Assembly (NCBI RefSeq): GCF_001005085.2
Contig: NZ_LBMU02000045.1
Span: 1-64,000, forward strand
DNA from: Streptomyces humi
GTDB taxonomy: Bacteria > Actinomycetota > Actinomycetes > Streptomycetales > Streptomycetaceae
DNA: 64,000 nucleotides
Direction of reading: 5' to 3'
The translations under genes were made by a program, and so were the position numbers. The notes beneath the pieces were generated by a model, which was not told the origin of the DNA, did no database searches, and saw nothing but the letters and a program-made list of their open reading frames with translations. Each line of letters starts with the position of its first letter. Within the stretch, counting starts at the first letter, position 1. This document shows, in pieces, positions 35,443 to 44,558 of this stretch.

Positions 35443-35730
35443 ATGTCGCACACAGGTGAGTGGAAGGTACGCCTCCACCTCTTCGAGGAGGACGACGGAA
35501 CGACGAAGGCGCACGTGGTCCTGGACACCGGGACGACGGAGATGTCCGGCAGCGGGACCGCACACTGCAACCCGGCGGACCGGAACGTGCCGGAGATCGG
35601 CGACGAACTCGCGGTGGGCAGGGCCATGGACGACCTCGCCCAGCAGTTGCTGAACACCGCCGACCGGGACATCCAGGGCATGGCCGGATCCCGGCCGAAC
35701 ACCCGGCAGACCGCCGCTTGGCCCGTCTGA
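35443..35730 (+). CDS. DUF1876 (Rv1738-like) protein
   Basis: A 95-residue protein matching Rv1738 over its whole core, including ADRNVPEIGDELAVGRAMDD and the following helix LAQQLLNTADRDIQ. Rv1738 is among the most strongly hypoxia-induced DosR genes and its dimer resembles ribosome hibernation factors, so a role in silencing ribosomes is likely but unproven. The start is followed by GEWKVRLHLFEEDDGTTKAH. It is preceded by a DosR-like box. It is monocistronic as far as can be seen. Confidence 0.93.
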   Translation: MSHTGEWKVRLHLFEEDDGTTKAHVVLDTGTTEMSGSGTAHCNPADRNVPEIGDELAVGRAMDDLAQQLLNTADRDIQGMAGSRPNTRQTAAWPV

Positions 35731-35962
35731 TGCCGCCAGCGCGCGGGCGGCGCACCCGAGGAACGCCGCTGCGGACATCCCTCGCCGACGCGCTCCGCCG
35801 GAGGCCGTCACGGGCCTGAGCCTCACGAGTGCCGAGGGGGACGTCGTGCCTCCTCGGGCATGGACCGTCACCCTCGGAGACGCGCAGCACGTTCGCCCGT
35901 GCGGGGGCACGGCGCGCGTGGCAGCTTGGACGCAGCGGGATTTCACGGAGAGGGCGGCGATC

Positions 35963-36865
35963 ATGCGAGCTCACCTCGGCGACCAGCTCGTCATCGAAAG
36001 CCCGGCGACCGGTGCCGCCAGGCGCGACGGCGAGATCGTCGGACTCCACCACGAGGACGGCACTCCCCCGTACGACGTGCGCTGGTCGGACACCGACGAG
36101 GTGACGCTCGTCTTCCCCGGCGCCGACGCCCACATCCACCATCTTGAGCACGGCCGGCCCGGCACCGGCCATGAGGCGGAGCCGGGCGTGGCGGGGGCCG
36201 CGCGCCCGGCCGGGACGGCCGGTTCCGGTGACATCGGGCGCCGGGTGGCGGAGGAACGGCGTAGGAGGAGACTGAGCCGCGCGGAGACCGCCCGGCGCGC
36301 CCGGATGGCCCCCGGCTACCTTGCCTACCTGGAGGAACGACCCGCCGACCCGTCCATGGCGGCTCTGATCAGGCTGGCCGCCGCGCTGGGCACCTCGGTC
36401 GCGGCGCTGCGTGGCGGTGGCATGGATCTCGCGCCCGGACAAGGTCGCGCCCTGATCCGTCCCCGGCTGCGCGACCTGGACGCACAGGAATGCCGGGCCC
36501 TGCTGTCCACGCACGGCGTCGGGCGCATCGCGGTCTCGGGACCCGACGGACGGCCGGCGGTCGTCCCGGTCAACTACGAGGTCGTGGGCGGCGCGATCGT
36601 CTTCCGGACCGCGCCCGACTCGCTGCCCGCGGCGGCCGCCGAGAGGGAGGTGGCCTTCGAGGTGGATCACGTGGACGAGGCCCTGAGCCAGGGCTGGAGC
36701 GTGCTCGCGGTCGGCCCCGCGAGCGTCGTGACCGATCCGGAGGCCGTGCACGAGCTCGTCCGGGGTGCGCACACCACCCCGTGGCCGGGCGGTGCGCGTG
36801 AGACGTGGATCTCGATCCGGCCCACGAGTCTGACGGGCCGCCGGATCACCGCGGCGGACCGGTAG
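35963..36865 (+). CDS. DUF1918-HTH(XRE)-PPOX fusion protein
   Basis: A 300-residue protein with three domains. DUF1918 is at 1-58 (MRAHLGDQLVIESPATGAAR; GTPPYDVRWSDTDE). An XRE-type helix-turn-helix is at ~85-145 (RRLSRAETARRARMAPGYLA; SMAALIRLAAALGTSV). A PPOX flavin-type split barrel is at ~165-300 (LLSTHGVGRIAVSGPDGRPA; PVNYEVVGGAIVFRT; GWSVLAVGPASVVTDPE). It could be a flavin- or haem-responsive transcription factor. ATG 35963 has GAGAGGG upstream. A strong hairpin follows the stop. Confidence 0.9.
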   Translation: MRAHLGDQLVIESPATGAARRDGEIVGLHHEDGTPPYDVRWSDTDEVTLVFPGADAHIHHLEHGRPGTGHEAEPGVAGAARPAGTAGSGDIGRRVAEERRRRRLSRAETARRARMAPGYLAYLEERPADPSMAALIRLAAALGTSVAALRGGGMDLAPGQGRALIRPRLRDLDAQECRALLSTHGVGRIAVSGPDGRPAVVPVNYEVVGGAIVFRTAPDSLPAAAAEREVAFEVDHVDEALSQGWSVLAVGPASVVTDPEAVHELVRGAHTTPWPGGARETWISIRPTSLTGRRITAADR

Positions 36866-36868
36866 CCG

Positions 36869-36890
36869 ACGGACGGCGGGCGCCGTCCGT
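36869..36890 (+). terminator. Hairpin after the fusion regulator gene
   Basis: ACGGACGGCG-GG-CGCCGTCCGT, a 10-bp stem beginning 3 bp after the stop codon. Confidence 0.6.
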
Positions 36891-36911
36891 CCACGGGCCG
36901 CCGCACGGATC

Positions 36912-36925
36912 GGGACCTGGGTCCT
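36912..36925. promoter_or_regulatory. OsdR/DevR-like 14-bp box
   Basis: GGGACCTGGGTCCT, 79 bp before the GH65 start. Confidence 0.5.
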
Positions 36926-37003
36926 CGTCCGCCAAGCCGGTACAGGGTGGCCTGCGGGGCGGAAGGGCGGCTCTGCGGCCGACGTGAGGAGAAGAGGCGG
37001 CGG

Positions 37004-39406
37004 ATGACGGACTGGACCTGGGAGTGGCCGGGCTACGACCCCGCCACCGAACGGCTGCGGGAGGCGCTCTGCACGCTCGGCAACGGCTACTTCGCCACTC
37101 GCGGCGCGGTGCCCGAGTGCCGGGCCGGACTGGTCCACTACCCGGGCACCTACGCGGCCGGCTGCTACAACCGCCTGGAGTCCACGGTGGCGGGACGGCG
37201 GGTGGTCAACGAGGATCTGGTCAACCTTCCCAACTGGCTGCCCCTGCGTTTCCGCGCACGCCGGGGCGCCGGGGAGTGGGAGCCGTGGTTCTCCCCTCGC
37301 CCGCACTCCCGCCTGGAGCAGCGGCACGTCCTGGACCTGCGCCACGCCACGCTCACCAGGGCCTTACGGCACCGGTACGAGGAAACGGGTGTGCTCGGTG
37401 TCGAGCAGACCCGCCTCGTGCACATGGAGGACCCGCATCTGGCGGCACTGCGGACGGTGTTCACGGCCGAGGACTGGTCGGGCGAGATCGAGATCGAGAG
37501 CTGTCTCGACGGCGAGGTGATCAACGGCAACGTGCACCGTTACCGCGCACTCGAACGACGCCATCTCCATCACGTACGGACCGGCATGCGGGAGCCGGAC
37601 ATCGTCTGGCTGGCCTGCCGGACCAGCACGTCGGACATCGGTGTCGCCCTGGCCGCGCGGACGACGGTCGGCGCCGACGGGGCTCCGGCCGACTCCGTGC
37701 TCCGCACGTCCCGGCACCGGGCCGTCCACCGCATGGTGGTCCCGATCGCCCCCGGCCGGCCGGTCACGGTGGACAAGACGGTGGCGCTGCACACGTCCCG
37801 GGACAGGGCGATCAGCGATCCGCTGGGTGAAGCCGTCGACCGGGTGTGTGCGGCGGCTGACTTCCCCGGCCTGCTGGAGTCTCACTCCGCCGCGTGGGAG
37901 CGGTTGTGGCGGCACGCGGACATCCAGGTCCGTGGTGAGGCCGGCCGGATCCTGCGCCTGCACCTCTTCCACGTCCTGCAAACACTGTCCCCGCACACCG
38001 CCGACCTGGACGTGGGCGTGCCCGCCCGGGGGCTGCACGGCGAGGCGTACCGGGGCCACGTCTTCTGGGACGAGCTGTTCGTCCTGCCGTACCTCAACCT
38101 GCATTTCCCGGACGTGTCGCGGGCCCTGCTGGACTACCGCCACCGGCGCCTGCCGCGGGCCTGCCGGTCGGCCGCCGCGGCCGGGCGGACCGGGGCGATG
38201 TACCCGTGGCAGAGCGGCAGCGACGGCCGCGAGGAGACCCAGGAGCAGCATCTGAACCCGGCCTCGGGTCGCTGGCTGCCGGACCACTCCCGGCTCCAGC
38301 ACCACGTGGGCTCGGCGGTCGCCTACAACGTGTGGCAGTACTGCGAGGCCACCGGCGACACCGAGTACCTCTACACCAAGGGCGCGGAGATGCTGCTGGG
38401 AATCGCCCGCTTCTGGGCCGGCCTCGCGGACTTCGACCCCGTCCTGAACCGCTACCGCATCCGTGGCGTGGTCGGCCCCGACGAGTACCACGACGGCTAT
38501 CCGGGTGCGGTCAGGCCGGGACTCGACGACAACGCCTACACGAACGTCACCGCCGCCTGGGTCCTCATCCGCGCCCTGGAACTGCTGCGGCGCCTCCCCG
38601 CGTGGCACACCGAGGAGTTGCTGGCGCGGATCCGGCTGGACGCCGGTGAACCGGCACGGTGGGAGGAGATCTCCCGCCGGCTGCGCGTGCCGTTCCACGA
38701 CGGCGTCATCAGCCAGTTCGACGGGTACGAGGGTCTCGCGGAGCTCGACTGGGCCGCCTACCGCGCGCGGTACGGGAACATCCGGCGCCTGGACCGGATC
38801 CTGGAGGCCGAGGGTGACACGGTCAACCGCTACAAGGCCTCCAAGCAGGCGGACGTCCTGATGCTCGGATACCTGTTCGCACCGGCCGAACTGCGCTCCC
38901 TGTTCCGGCGCCTCGGGTACGAGCTGGACGACGACGTCTGGCGCGGGACGGTCGACTACTACCTCCGGCGCACCAGCCACGGCTCGACCCTCAGCGAACT
39001 CGTTCACGGGGTCGTCCTCGCCAAGGCAAGACGGGCCGAGGCCTGGCAGTACGTGCACGAGGCCCTGGAGTCGGACATCGCCGACCTCCAGGGCGGTACG
39101 ACCGGCGAGGGCATCCACCTCGGAGCCATGGCCGGCACCCTGGACCTGGTCCAGCGCGGCCTGACGGGACTGGAAACCCGTGAGGACGCCCTGTGGCTGG
39201 ACCCGGTCCCCCTCCCGGCGCTCTCCGAGTACGGGTTCACCCTGCACTATCGCGGCCACCGCGGCATCGGCCTGCGGCGCACGGACGGACAGCTTCAGAT
39301 CCGGGTGCCCGCCTCGGAGGAGACGCCGATCCGCGTGGTCCTGGACGACCGCGCGGTGACCATCGCTCCCGGGCAGACGCGCACTCTGGTGGTCCCGGAG
39401 AGCTGA
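37004..39406 (+). CDS. Glycoside hydrolase family 65 protein (disaccharide phosphorylase type)
   Basis: An 800-residue enzyme with the GH65 plan: an N-terminal beta-sandwich (LCTLGNGYFATRGAVPE), an (alpha/alpha)6 barrel (YRGHVFWDELFVLPYLNLHF) and a C-terminal cap. The general acid Glu is in GVVGPDEYHDG, followed by DDNAYTNVTAAWVL. The phosphate-binding region is TSHGSTLSELVHG. Family members phosphorolyse trehalose, maltose or kojibiose; the substrate is not decided here. Phosphorolysis of trehalose would save one ATP per glucose under hypoxia. GAGGAGAAGAGG precedes ATG 37004. Confidence 0.93.
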   Translation: MTDWTWEWPGYDPATERLREALCTLGNGYFATRGAVPECRAGLVHYPGTYAAGCYNRLESTVAGRRVVNEDLVNLPNWLPLRFRARRGAGEWEPWFSPRPHSRLEQRHVLDLRHATLTRALRHRYEETGVLGVEQTRLVHMEDPHLAALRTVFTAEDWSGEIEIESCLDGEVINGNVHRYRALERRHLHHVRTGMREPDIVWLACRTSTSDIGVALAARTTVGADGAPADSVLRTSRHRAVHRMVVPIAPGRPVTVDKTVALHTSRDRAISDPLGEAVDRVCAAADFPGLLESHSAAWERLWRHADIQVRGEAGRILRLHLFHVLQTLSPHTADLDVGVPARGLHGEAYRGHVFWDELFVLPYLNLHFPDVSRALLDYRHRRLPRACRSAAAAGRTGAMYPWQSGSDGREETQEQHLNPASGRWLPDHSRLQHHVGSAVAYNVWQYCEATGDTEYLYTKGAEMLLGIARFWAGLADFDPVLNRYRIRGVVGPDEYHDGYPGAVRPGLDDNAYTNVTAAWVLIRALELLRRLPAWHTEELLARIRLDAGEPARWEEISRRLRVPFHDGVISQFDGYEGLAELDWAAYRARYGNIRRLDRILEAEGDTVNRYKASKQADVLMLGYLFAPAELRSLFRRLGYELDDDVWRGTVDYYLRRTSHGSTLSELVHGVVLAKARRAEAWQYVHEALESDIADLQGGTTGEGIHLGAMAGTLDLVQRGLTGLETREDALWLDPVPLPALSEYGFTLHYRGHRGIGLRRTDGQLQIRVPASEETPIRVVLDDRAVTIAPGQTRTLVVPES

Positions 39407-39678
39407 TCGGTGCGCATTCCCGCCGTCGCCCGCGAAAGGGCGGCGCCGCGGGCGGAGCGCCGCCGGCACTTGTGGCGTCACCAGGACATGGCGGGACGGG
39501 CGGTCCAGGCGGTCCTCTGGCGACAGACACCAATCGCGTGGTCGCTGACGCCCAGTCGTCCCGCCTGGATCTGTCGGAGGTGGCGTGCTCACCGCAGGAC
39601 CCGCATCGGCCGGTGGTGGCCGGCACCGGATGCGCTCAGGCTGGAAGTACACGCACCCCAGTGAAGGGAGCCTGTGCG

Positions 39679-40137
39679 ATGACCTCCGCCGCCACCATGA
39701 CCGCAGCTCTCGAGCCCGCGCACCGCGAACGGCTGATGCGGCTCGCCCGGGAGGTCTCCTTCGCGGCCGGAACCCGCCTGTTCGAGGAGGGCCTGCGTGC
39801 CGAACGATTCTGGGTCGTGCGCAACGGGACCGTCGCCCTGGACCTGCATGTGCCCGGGCGTCGACCTGCTGTCATCGAGACACTCGGACAGGGTGAACTC
39901 GTCGGCTGGTCCTGGCACTTCCCGCCGCACCTGTGGCAGTTGGGGGCCGAGGCGATGAGCCCGGTGCGGGCCTGGGAGTTCGACGCCGGGGCGGTCCGTG
40001 CGCTGTGCGCCGAGGACCCGGTGTTCGGCCGGGCGATCGCCGTCTGGGTCGGGCGGGTCGTCGCTCAACGACTGCATGCCTCCCGGGTCCGCCTGCTCGA
40101 TCTGTACGCCCCTTACGGAGGCGGCGGCCTGGTATGA
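39679..40137 (+). CDS. Single-domain cyclic-nucleotide-binding (CRP-like) protein
   Basis: A 152-residue protein made of one cNMP-binding beta-roll (VSFAAGTRLFEEGLRAERFW, VVRNGTVALDLHVPGRRP, ETLGQGELVGWSWHFPPHLW). The following helix ends without a DNA-binding domain. The canonical phosphate-binding R-T/S pair of cAMP sites is not evident, so it may bind another ligand or act as a partner. GAAGGGAG lies before ATG. The 270-bp upstream spacer has no gene; a weak GGGACGGGCGGTCC at 39493 is noted. Confidence 0.83.
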   Translation: MTSAATMTAALEPAHRERLMRLAREVSFAAGTRLFEEGLRAERFWVVRNGTVALDLHVPGRRPAVIETLGQGELVGWSWHFPPHLWQLGAEAMSPVRAWEFDAGAVRALCAEDPVFGRAIAVWVGRVVAQRLHASRVRLLDLYAPYGGGGLV

Positions 40138-40198
40138 CTGTTTGCCCCGACGAGGTGAGTACGACGCGCGGAGCGGCCCGCATCGCGTGCGTGACTTG

Positions 40199-40362
40199 AA
40201 GGCGGGCGTTGTCGATCGCCACGCCGGCCGCCGTGGCCGGCGTGAGCAGTAGGGACACTCGTCCTGCTCGTCGGACTACAGCCCGCCGCGCTTCTCGGTC
40301 AGGTAGAGGTTGCCGAAGACCTGGTCACGGACGCGGATCGGCACGCCCGGGAAGCTCTCCGG
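40199..40362 (-). pseudogene. DevS-like GAF domain fragment
   Basis: FPGVPIRVRDQVFGNLYLTE, KRGGL, then after frame loss AATAAGVAIDNARL reproduce residues ~145-195 of the intact kinase at 10337 (LGVPIRVRDQVFGNLYLTEK). A second oxygen-sensor-type kinase gene has been lost here. Confidence 0.7.
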
Positions 40363-40501
40363 CGGGGGACGGCGTGCCGAAGCGGCGGTCGGCGACTCGG
40401 CTGAAACGGTCGTGTCCCCTGCGCGGAGTGCTGCCCGGCCGGTCCTTGACCCCCTGGGAGACTTGCCGGCTCAGAAACTCGCGACCGGATGTCCCTGCCG
40501 G

Positions 40502-40515
40502 GAGCCGATCGGCCC
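40502..40515. promoter_or_regulatory. OsdR/DevR-like 14-bp box
   Basis: GAGCCGATCGGCCC, one base from the perfect palindrome, 88 bp before the small ORF at 40603. Confidence 0.5.
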
Positions 40516-40602
40516 CCTCCGGAGCGAACGGTCGCCGCCGCACGCTGTAGGTGTCGCAGGCTGTCCCGCTGCACAGGTGAGCCGGAAGGTGAGGCGAGGT
40601 TC

Positions 40603-40884
40603 ATGGACGAGACACTGCCGCTCGGCCGGATCGCCGGTGTCCGGGGCGGTCTGCACGGAAGCGTGCCGATTTGGGGCGATGCCCCCGCGGACGGAGAGAC
40701 CATGAGCAAGCGCACCCGAGTCGGTCCGCGAGACCGGCGAGCCCGCTGCGGGGCCCGGCTGCCGTCGGCCAGGGCGGGGCGACGGAGTCCGCTTGCCCGT
40801 GGGGCGGGGGACGACTGGGTGCTGCTGCCGGACGGTACCTGGCGGCGCGTCCAGACCATCCGCGTGCGGAGTCTGTTCGGCTGA
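40603..40884 (+). CDS. Small basic hypothetical protein
   Basis: A 93-residue frame starting at ATG 40603 with GAGGCGAGG upstream. The C-terminus DDWVLLPDGTWRRVQTIRVR looks like a real beta-hairpin end, while the middle is Arg/Ala-rich and could be shadow composition. No family is recognised. The 14-bp box 88 bp upstream, at the usual distance, supports it being a gene. Confidence 0.45.
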   Translation: MDETLPLGRIAGVRGGLHGSVPIWGDAPADGETMSKRTRVGPRDRRARCGARLPSARAGRRSPLARGAGDDWVLLPDGTWRRVQTIRVRSLFG

Positions 40885-41028
40885 GAGCCGCACGCACACG
40901 GGCGGGGAGTCACGCGCGTGCGTGCGGGCCCCCCGCCCAAGGGGTCCGAGACGAGGTAGGGCCCGGTACGGCACCACGGGCGGCCGCGCTCCCCTGCACT
41001 CGGTCCGTGCCGGGCGCTTCCGCGGCCT

Positions 41029-41508
41029 CTACGGTCCCCGCTTCCGCTCGTACGCCTGTCGTACGGAGGTGGCCACGCGGTCGGTCAGTTCGGGGAGCGC
41101 GCAGCGCACTGCTTCGCTGAGCCGCGCGCCGAGTTCCATGTCGGTGACCTCCACGGCGTGCACCACGAGCTGCTGTGGCAGCCGGTCGAGGGCCTTTGCC
41201 AGGGCCAGGCATTCTCCCAGGCCGAAGGCATGCGTGCTCGCCGCGCCCCGCAGGTGCCCGGCGGCCTCTGCCGCTGTCAGCGTGTGCAGCTCGCCGGGCC
41301 GGGCCGGGCGGGTACGGAGGGCTTCCACGACGACCACGGTGTCCGCGCCCTGCCACAGGCCGAGCAGCCGCGCGGGCTCGCCGTCGCTGACCGCCAGCAC
41401 GGTGCCGTCGGGAACCAGGCCCCGCAGTGCCTCCACCACCGCCGGTCCGATCCCGTCGTCACCGCGCAGGGGATTGCCCACACCGATCACCACGACCCTG
41501 CCGCTCAC
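41029..41508 (-). CDS. Hydrogenase maturation protease
   Basis: A 159-residue endopeptidase of the HyaD/HycI family. It has VVVIGVGNPLRGDDGIGPAV at the start (Glu/Asp nickel-sensing loop GDDGIG) and VVVEALRTRPARPGELHT mid-protein; THAFGLGECLALAKAL carries the conserved His. It removes the C-terminal tail of the large subunit after nickel insertion. GTG 41508 overlaps the large-subunit stop (GTGA). The usual Asp of the VDA motif reads EA here, which deserves a check. It is the last gene of the operon. Confidence 0.9.
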   Translation of the reverse strand: MSGRVVVIGVGNPLRGDDGIGPAVVEALRGLVPDGTVLAVSDGEPARLLGLWQGADTVVVVEALRTRPARPGELHTLTAAEAAGHLRGAASTHAFGLGECLALAKALDRLPQQLVVHAVEVTDMELGARLSEAVRCALPELTDRVATSVRQAYERKRGP

Positions 41509-42857
41509 GTGCGTTCCACGGTCATGTCGAGGAAGTGGGCGGCGCAGGAGATACAGGGGTCGTGGTTACGGATGGCCCGTTCGCACAGGTGGGTGAGTTC
41601 TTCGTCCTCGGCATCGGATCCGTCCCGGTCCAGGCGCGACTGGACGGCTCTGCGGACGTCCTCCTCGATGGCCGTCTGGTTCTGGGCGGTGGGCGGAATG
41701 ATGCGGGCCCCCGTGAGCGTGCCGTCCTCAGCGAGGGCGTAGCGGTGGTACAGCAGGCCGCGGGGTGCCTCGGTGGCTCCCACCCCGACCGACTCGCTCG
41801 GCGGGACCTCGACGGCCGGCCGAGGAGGCGGTGCGTAGCCGTCGATGATCCGCAGGGCTTCTTCGACGGCCTGTACGACCTCGACTGCGCGTACGACGAT
41901 GCTCCGGAAGGGGTTGTCGCAGACCGCGCCCACGCCCGGATCGCCCAGCCCGGCGTCCCGCGCCGCGTCGGCGGCCACGGGATGCAGCCAGCGCCCGCTG
42001 ATCGCGTAACGGGCCAGCGGGCCGGTCAGGAAACGGCGGCCGTCCAAGGCCGCGGTGAGCGCGGTGGAGTGCGGTACCTGTTCTTCCCGGACGTGCTCTT
42101 CGAACTCGGACAGGGGGAACTCGAGGCCGGGCAGGGGAATCTCGCCCGGCGCCGGATCAATGACCGTGGGCGTCCCGGAGTCGATGGCGTAGCGGCCGGG
42201 GTCGCGCAGTGCGAACAGGGCGTGCTCGCACCGGGCGTCGGGAAAGTCGAACGCCGCCACCCAGCGGACGGTCTCCAGGGCGTCTTCCCGGGCGTGTCGC
42301 AGCTGTTCCGTCAGAGACTGGAGTTCGTCCGGTGCCGGGGTCCGGTAGAAGCCGCCGATCCGGACGTTGACCGGGTGGACGGGTCGGCCGCCGAGCTGTT
42401 CGAGGATCGCGTTGCCGGTCTGCTTGATCCGCAGCCCGCGTTCCACGGCGGCTCGCTGGTCGCGGGCGAGCTCCACCACGTCCGCGCGGCCGAGGAAGTC
42501 CGGCGCGTGCAGGAGGTAGATGTGCAGGGCGTGGCTCTCGATCCATTCGCCGCAGTACAGCAGACGGCGCAGGTCCGCGAGGGAGCCGTCCACCGTGACT
42601 CCGCAGGCGTTCTCGATCGCCTGGCAGGCGCTCATCTGGTAGGCGACCGGGCAGATGCCGCAGATGCGGGAGGTGATGTCGGGGGGCTCGGTGTGGCTCC
42701 GGCCGGTCAGGAGGGCCTCGAAGAAGCGCGGCGGTTCGTAGATGCGCAGCCGTGTCTCGGTGACCGAACCGTCCTGGACGCGCAGGTGGAGGGCCGCCTC
42801 GCCCTCCACCCTGGCCAGCGCGTCCAGTCGCAGGACGCGGGTTCCGCGAGGGTTCAT
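41505..42857 (-). CDS. hydA: NiFe hydrogenase large (alpha) subunit, group 3b type
   Basis: A 450-residue catalytic subunit. The L1 nickel ligands are C66 and C69 in RICGICPVAYQMSACQ and the L2 ligands are C435 and C438 in DPCISCAAHFLDM. The protease would cut after H441, leaving a nine-residue tail. The subunit make-up of the operon (beta, gamma, delta, alpha) equals the bidirectional NADP-linked sulfhydrogenases. ATG 42857 overlaps the small-subunit stop. hyp maturation genes are not in the window. Confidence 0.95.
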   Translation of the reverse strand: MNPRGTRVLRLDALARVEGEAALHLRVQDGSVTETRLRIYEPPRFFEALLTGRSHTEPPDITSRICGICPVAYQMSACQAIENACGVTVDGSLADLRRLLYCGEWIESHALHIYLLHAPDFLGRADVVELARDQRAAVERGLRIKQTGNAILEQLGGRPVHPVNVRIGGFYRTPAPDELQSLTEQLRHAREDALETVRWVAAFDFPDARCEHALFALRDPGRYAIDSGTPTVIDPAPGEIPLPGLEFPLSEFEEHVREEQVPHSTALTAALDGRRFLTGPLARYAISGRWLHPVAADAARDAGLGDPGVGAVCDNPFRSIVVRAVEVVQAVEEALRIIDGYAPPPRPAVEVPPSESVGVGATEAPRGLLYHRYALAEDGTLTGARIIPPTAQNQTAIEEDVRRAVQSRLDRDGSDAEDEELTHLCERAIRNHDPCISCAAHFLDMTVERT

Positions 42858-43738
42858 GCGGGCCTTTCCGGGCGGATTTCCGTGCCGGTCCGGGAGCTGT
42901 GGCACTCCTCGGCCGCGAGTTCGGGTACGGGGGCATGTTCCGGTGAGGTGGCGTTGAAGGTGCGGAAGACACGCTGGATGTCCCGCTCGCTCATCCCGTC
43001 GTGGTGCAACTGGGCGACCATGGAGCGCAGATTCGGCTGGTTCGACGGTCCGAAGCAGCCGTAGCAGCCGCGTCCGTAGGCGGGGCAGATCGCGCCGCAT
43101 CCGGCGTGGGTGACCGGGCCCAGACAGGGGGTGCCGTGAGCCACGGTGATGCAGGTGGTGCCGCGTCTCTTGCACTCGAAGCAGACGCTGTGGCTCGGGA
43201 TCCGGGGTTTGCGTCCGGCCAGGTAGGCGGTGATGACTTCGAGGAGCTGGCGGCGGTCGATGGGGCAGCCGCGCAGTTCGAAGTCGACCGGGACATGGGC
43301 GGAGATCGGTGTCGAGGTCTCCAGTGTGGAGATGTACTCCGGGCGGGCGTAGACCGCGGCGAGGAACTCCTCGATGTCGGCGAAGTCGCACAGGGCCTGG
43401 ATGCCGCCGGCGGTGGCGCAGGCTCCGATGGTCACCACGTACCGGGAGACGCGGCGGACGTGCCGGATCCGTTCGGCGTCGTCGGTGGTGGTGATCGAGC
43501 CTTCGACCAGGGAGAGGTCGTACGGCCCCCGGCCCTCCAGCCGACCGCGCTGCCCGTCGGCGCCGCCCTCGGCGGAGGTCATCTCCAGGAAGTGGTCGAT
43601 CCGTACCCGGTCGGCGAGGCCGAGGAGTTCGTCCTCGCAGTCGAGCAGGGTCAGCTGGCAACCGTCGCAGGAGGCGAACTTCCACACGGCGAGCGTGGGC
43701 CGGAGGTCGGGGGACGGCGGTGCAGGCTCGGTGGCCAT
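42854..43738 (-). CDS. hydD: NiFe hydrogenase small (delta) subunit
   Basis: A 294-residue iron-sulfur subunit. The proximal-cluster Cys are in KFASCDGCQLTLLDCEDELL, then TIGACATAGGIQAL. Further Cys groups are in HSVCFECKRRGTTC, GTPCLGPVTHAGCGAICPAY and GRGCYGCFGP. This is the short, TAT-less small subunit of cytoplasmic group 3 enzymes. It passes electrons from the NiFe site to the gamma/beta subunits. Overlaps on both sides show translational coupling. Confidence 0.94.
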   Translation of the reverse strand: MATEPAPPSPDLRPTLAVWKFASCDGCQLTLLDCEDELLGLADRVRIDHFLEMTSAEGGADGQRGRLEGRGPYDLSLVEGSITTTDDAERIRHVRRVSRYVVTIGACATAGGIQALCDFADIEEFLAAVYARPEYISTLETSTPISAHVPVDFELRGCPIDRRQLLEVITAYLAGRKPRIPSHSVCFECKRRGTTCITVAHGTPCLGPVTHAGCGAICPAYGRGCYGCFGPSNQPNLRSMVAQLHHDGMSERDIQRVFRTFNATSPEHAPVPELAAEECHSSRTGTEIRPERPA

Positions 43739-43739
43739 G

Positions 43740-44558
43740 TCACAACTCCCTCACGAGGAGCAGGTGTGCCACGCGGTCGTATCCGACGACCGGACCGTCC
43801 CGGCACAGCAGGAGCGGGCCGAGCTGGCAGTGGCCGCAATGGCCGGTGGCGCAGCGCATGTTGCGTTCCAGGGACACCTGGACGCGGTCGGGGGCCAGAC
43901 GCCGGGTCACGAGGCCCCGTGCGGTGTGGCGCATCATCACCTCCGGTCCGCACACCAGCGCGCGAGTCCGTTCGGGGCGCAGGTCGAGGCGGTCCAGGAG
44001 CGTGGTGACCACGCCGACGGCACCGCGCCAGCCGGGGCCGGGACGGTCGACGGTCACCGCCACATGCGCCGGGCCGCACCAGCTGTCGATCTCCTCCCGG
44101 TAGATCAGATCGGCGGGGGTACGGGCGCCCACCAGGACCGCGAGCCGGCCGTACCCGTGCCGCCGTTCCAGGACGGCGTGCACGACCGGCCGCAGCGGGG
44201 CCAGTCCGATACCGCCGGCGATCACCAGCAGGTCCTGTCCGGCCGCCTCCGCCAGGTCCCAGCCGGTACCGTACGGCCCGCTGAGGCCGACGGTGTCCCC
44301 CGGCCGCAGCCGGTACAGGGCGGCCGAGACCGCGCCCACGGCACGCACGGTGTGCACGAGGCCACCATGGGGGCCGCGCAGGGCGCTGACCGAGACGGGC
44401 ACCTCGCCGACCCCGAAGGCGTAGATCATCGCGAACTGGCCCGGTGCGAACGGCGGGAGTCCGTGTCCGGTCGGCACCAGCTCGACGGACCGGGTGTCGG
44501 CGGTCTCCGCCCAGGTGCCGGCGACCCGGTACGGCAGCGGGGGCGCCACGGTGGTCAC
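43740..44558 (-). CDS. hydG: Hydrogenase gamma subunit, FAD/NAD(P)-binding diaphorase
   Basis: A 272-residue ferredoxin-NADP reductase-type protein. An FAD barrel (FAPGQFAMIYAFGVGEVPVS; GDTVGLSGPYGTGWDL) is followed by an NAD(P) domain (LLVIAGGIGLAPLRPVVHAV; RALVCGPEVMMRHTARGL). A C-terminal 2Fe-2S motif has CATGHCGHCQLGPLLLCRDG. It links H2 oxidation to NADP(H). GTG 44558 overlaps the beta-subunit stop. Confidence 0.93.
   Translation of the reverse strand: MTTVAPPLPYRVAGTWAETADTRSVELVPTGHGLPPFAPGQFAMIYAFGVGEVPVSVSALRGPHGGLVHTVRAVGAVSAALYRLRPGDTVGLSGPYGTGWDLAEAAGQDLLVIAGGIGLAPLRPVVHAVLERRHGYGRLAVLVGARTPADLIYREEIDSWCGPAHVAVTVDRPGPGWRGAVGVVTTLLDRLDLRPERTRALVCGPEVMMRHTARGLVTRRLAPDRVQVSLERNMRCATGHCGHCQLGPLLLCRDGPVVGYDRVAHLLLVREL

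Noticed and set aside
32833..35964. A 1043-codon minus-strand frame opposite the ATPase
   Set aside because: Antisense shadow; composition and lack of motifs contrast with the complete P-type ATPase on the plus strand.
39493..39506. GGGACGGGCGGTCC as an OsdR-type site for the CRP-like gene
   Set aside because: It matches only at the outer bases, is 173 bp from the start, and similar strings are expected by chance at this GC content. Noted but not listed as a site.
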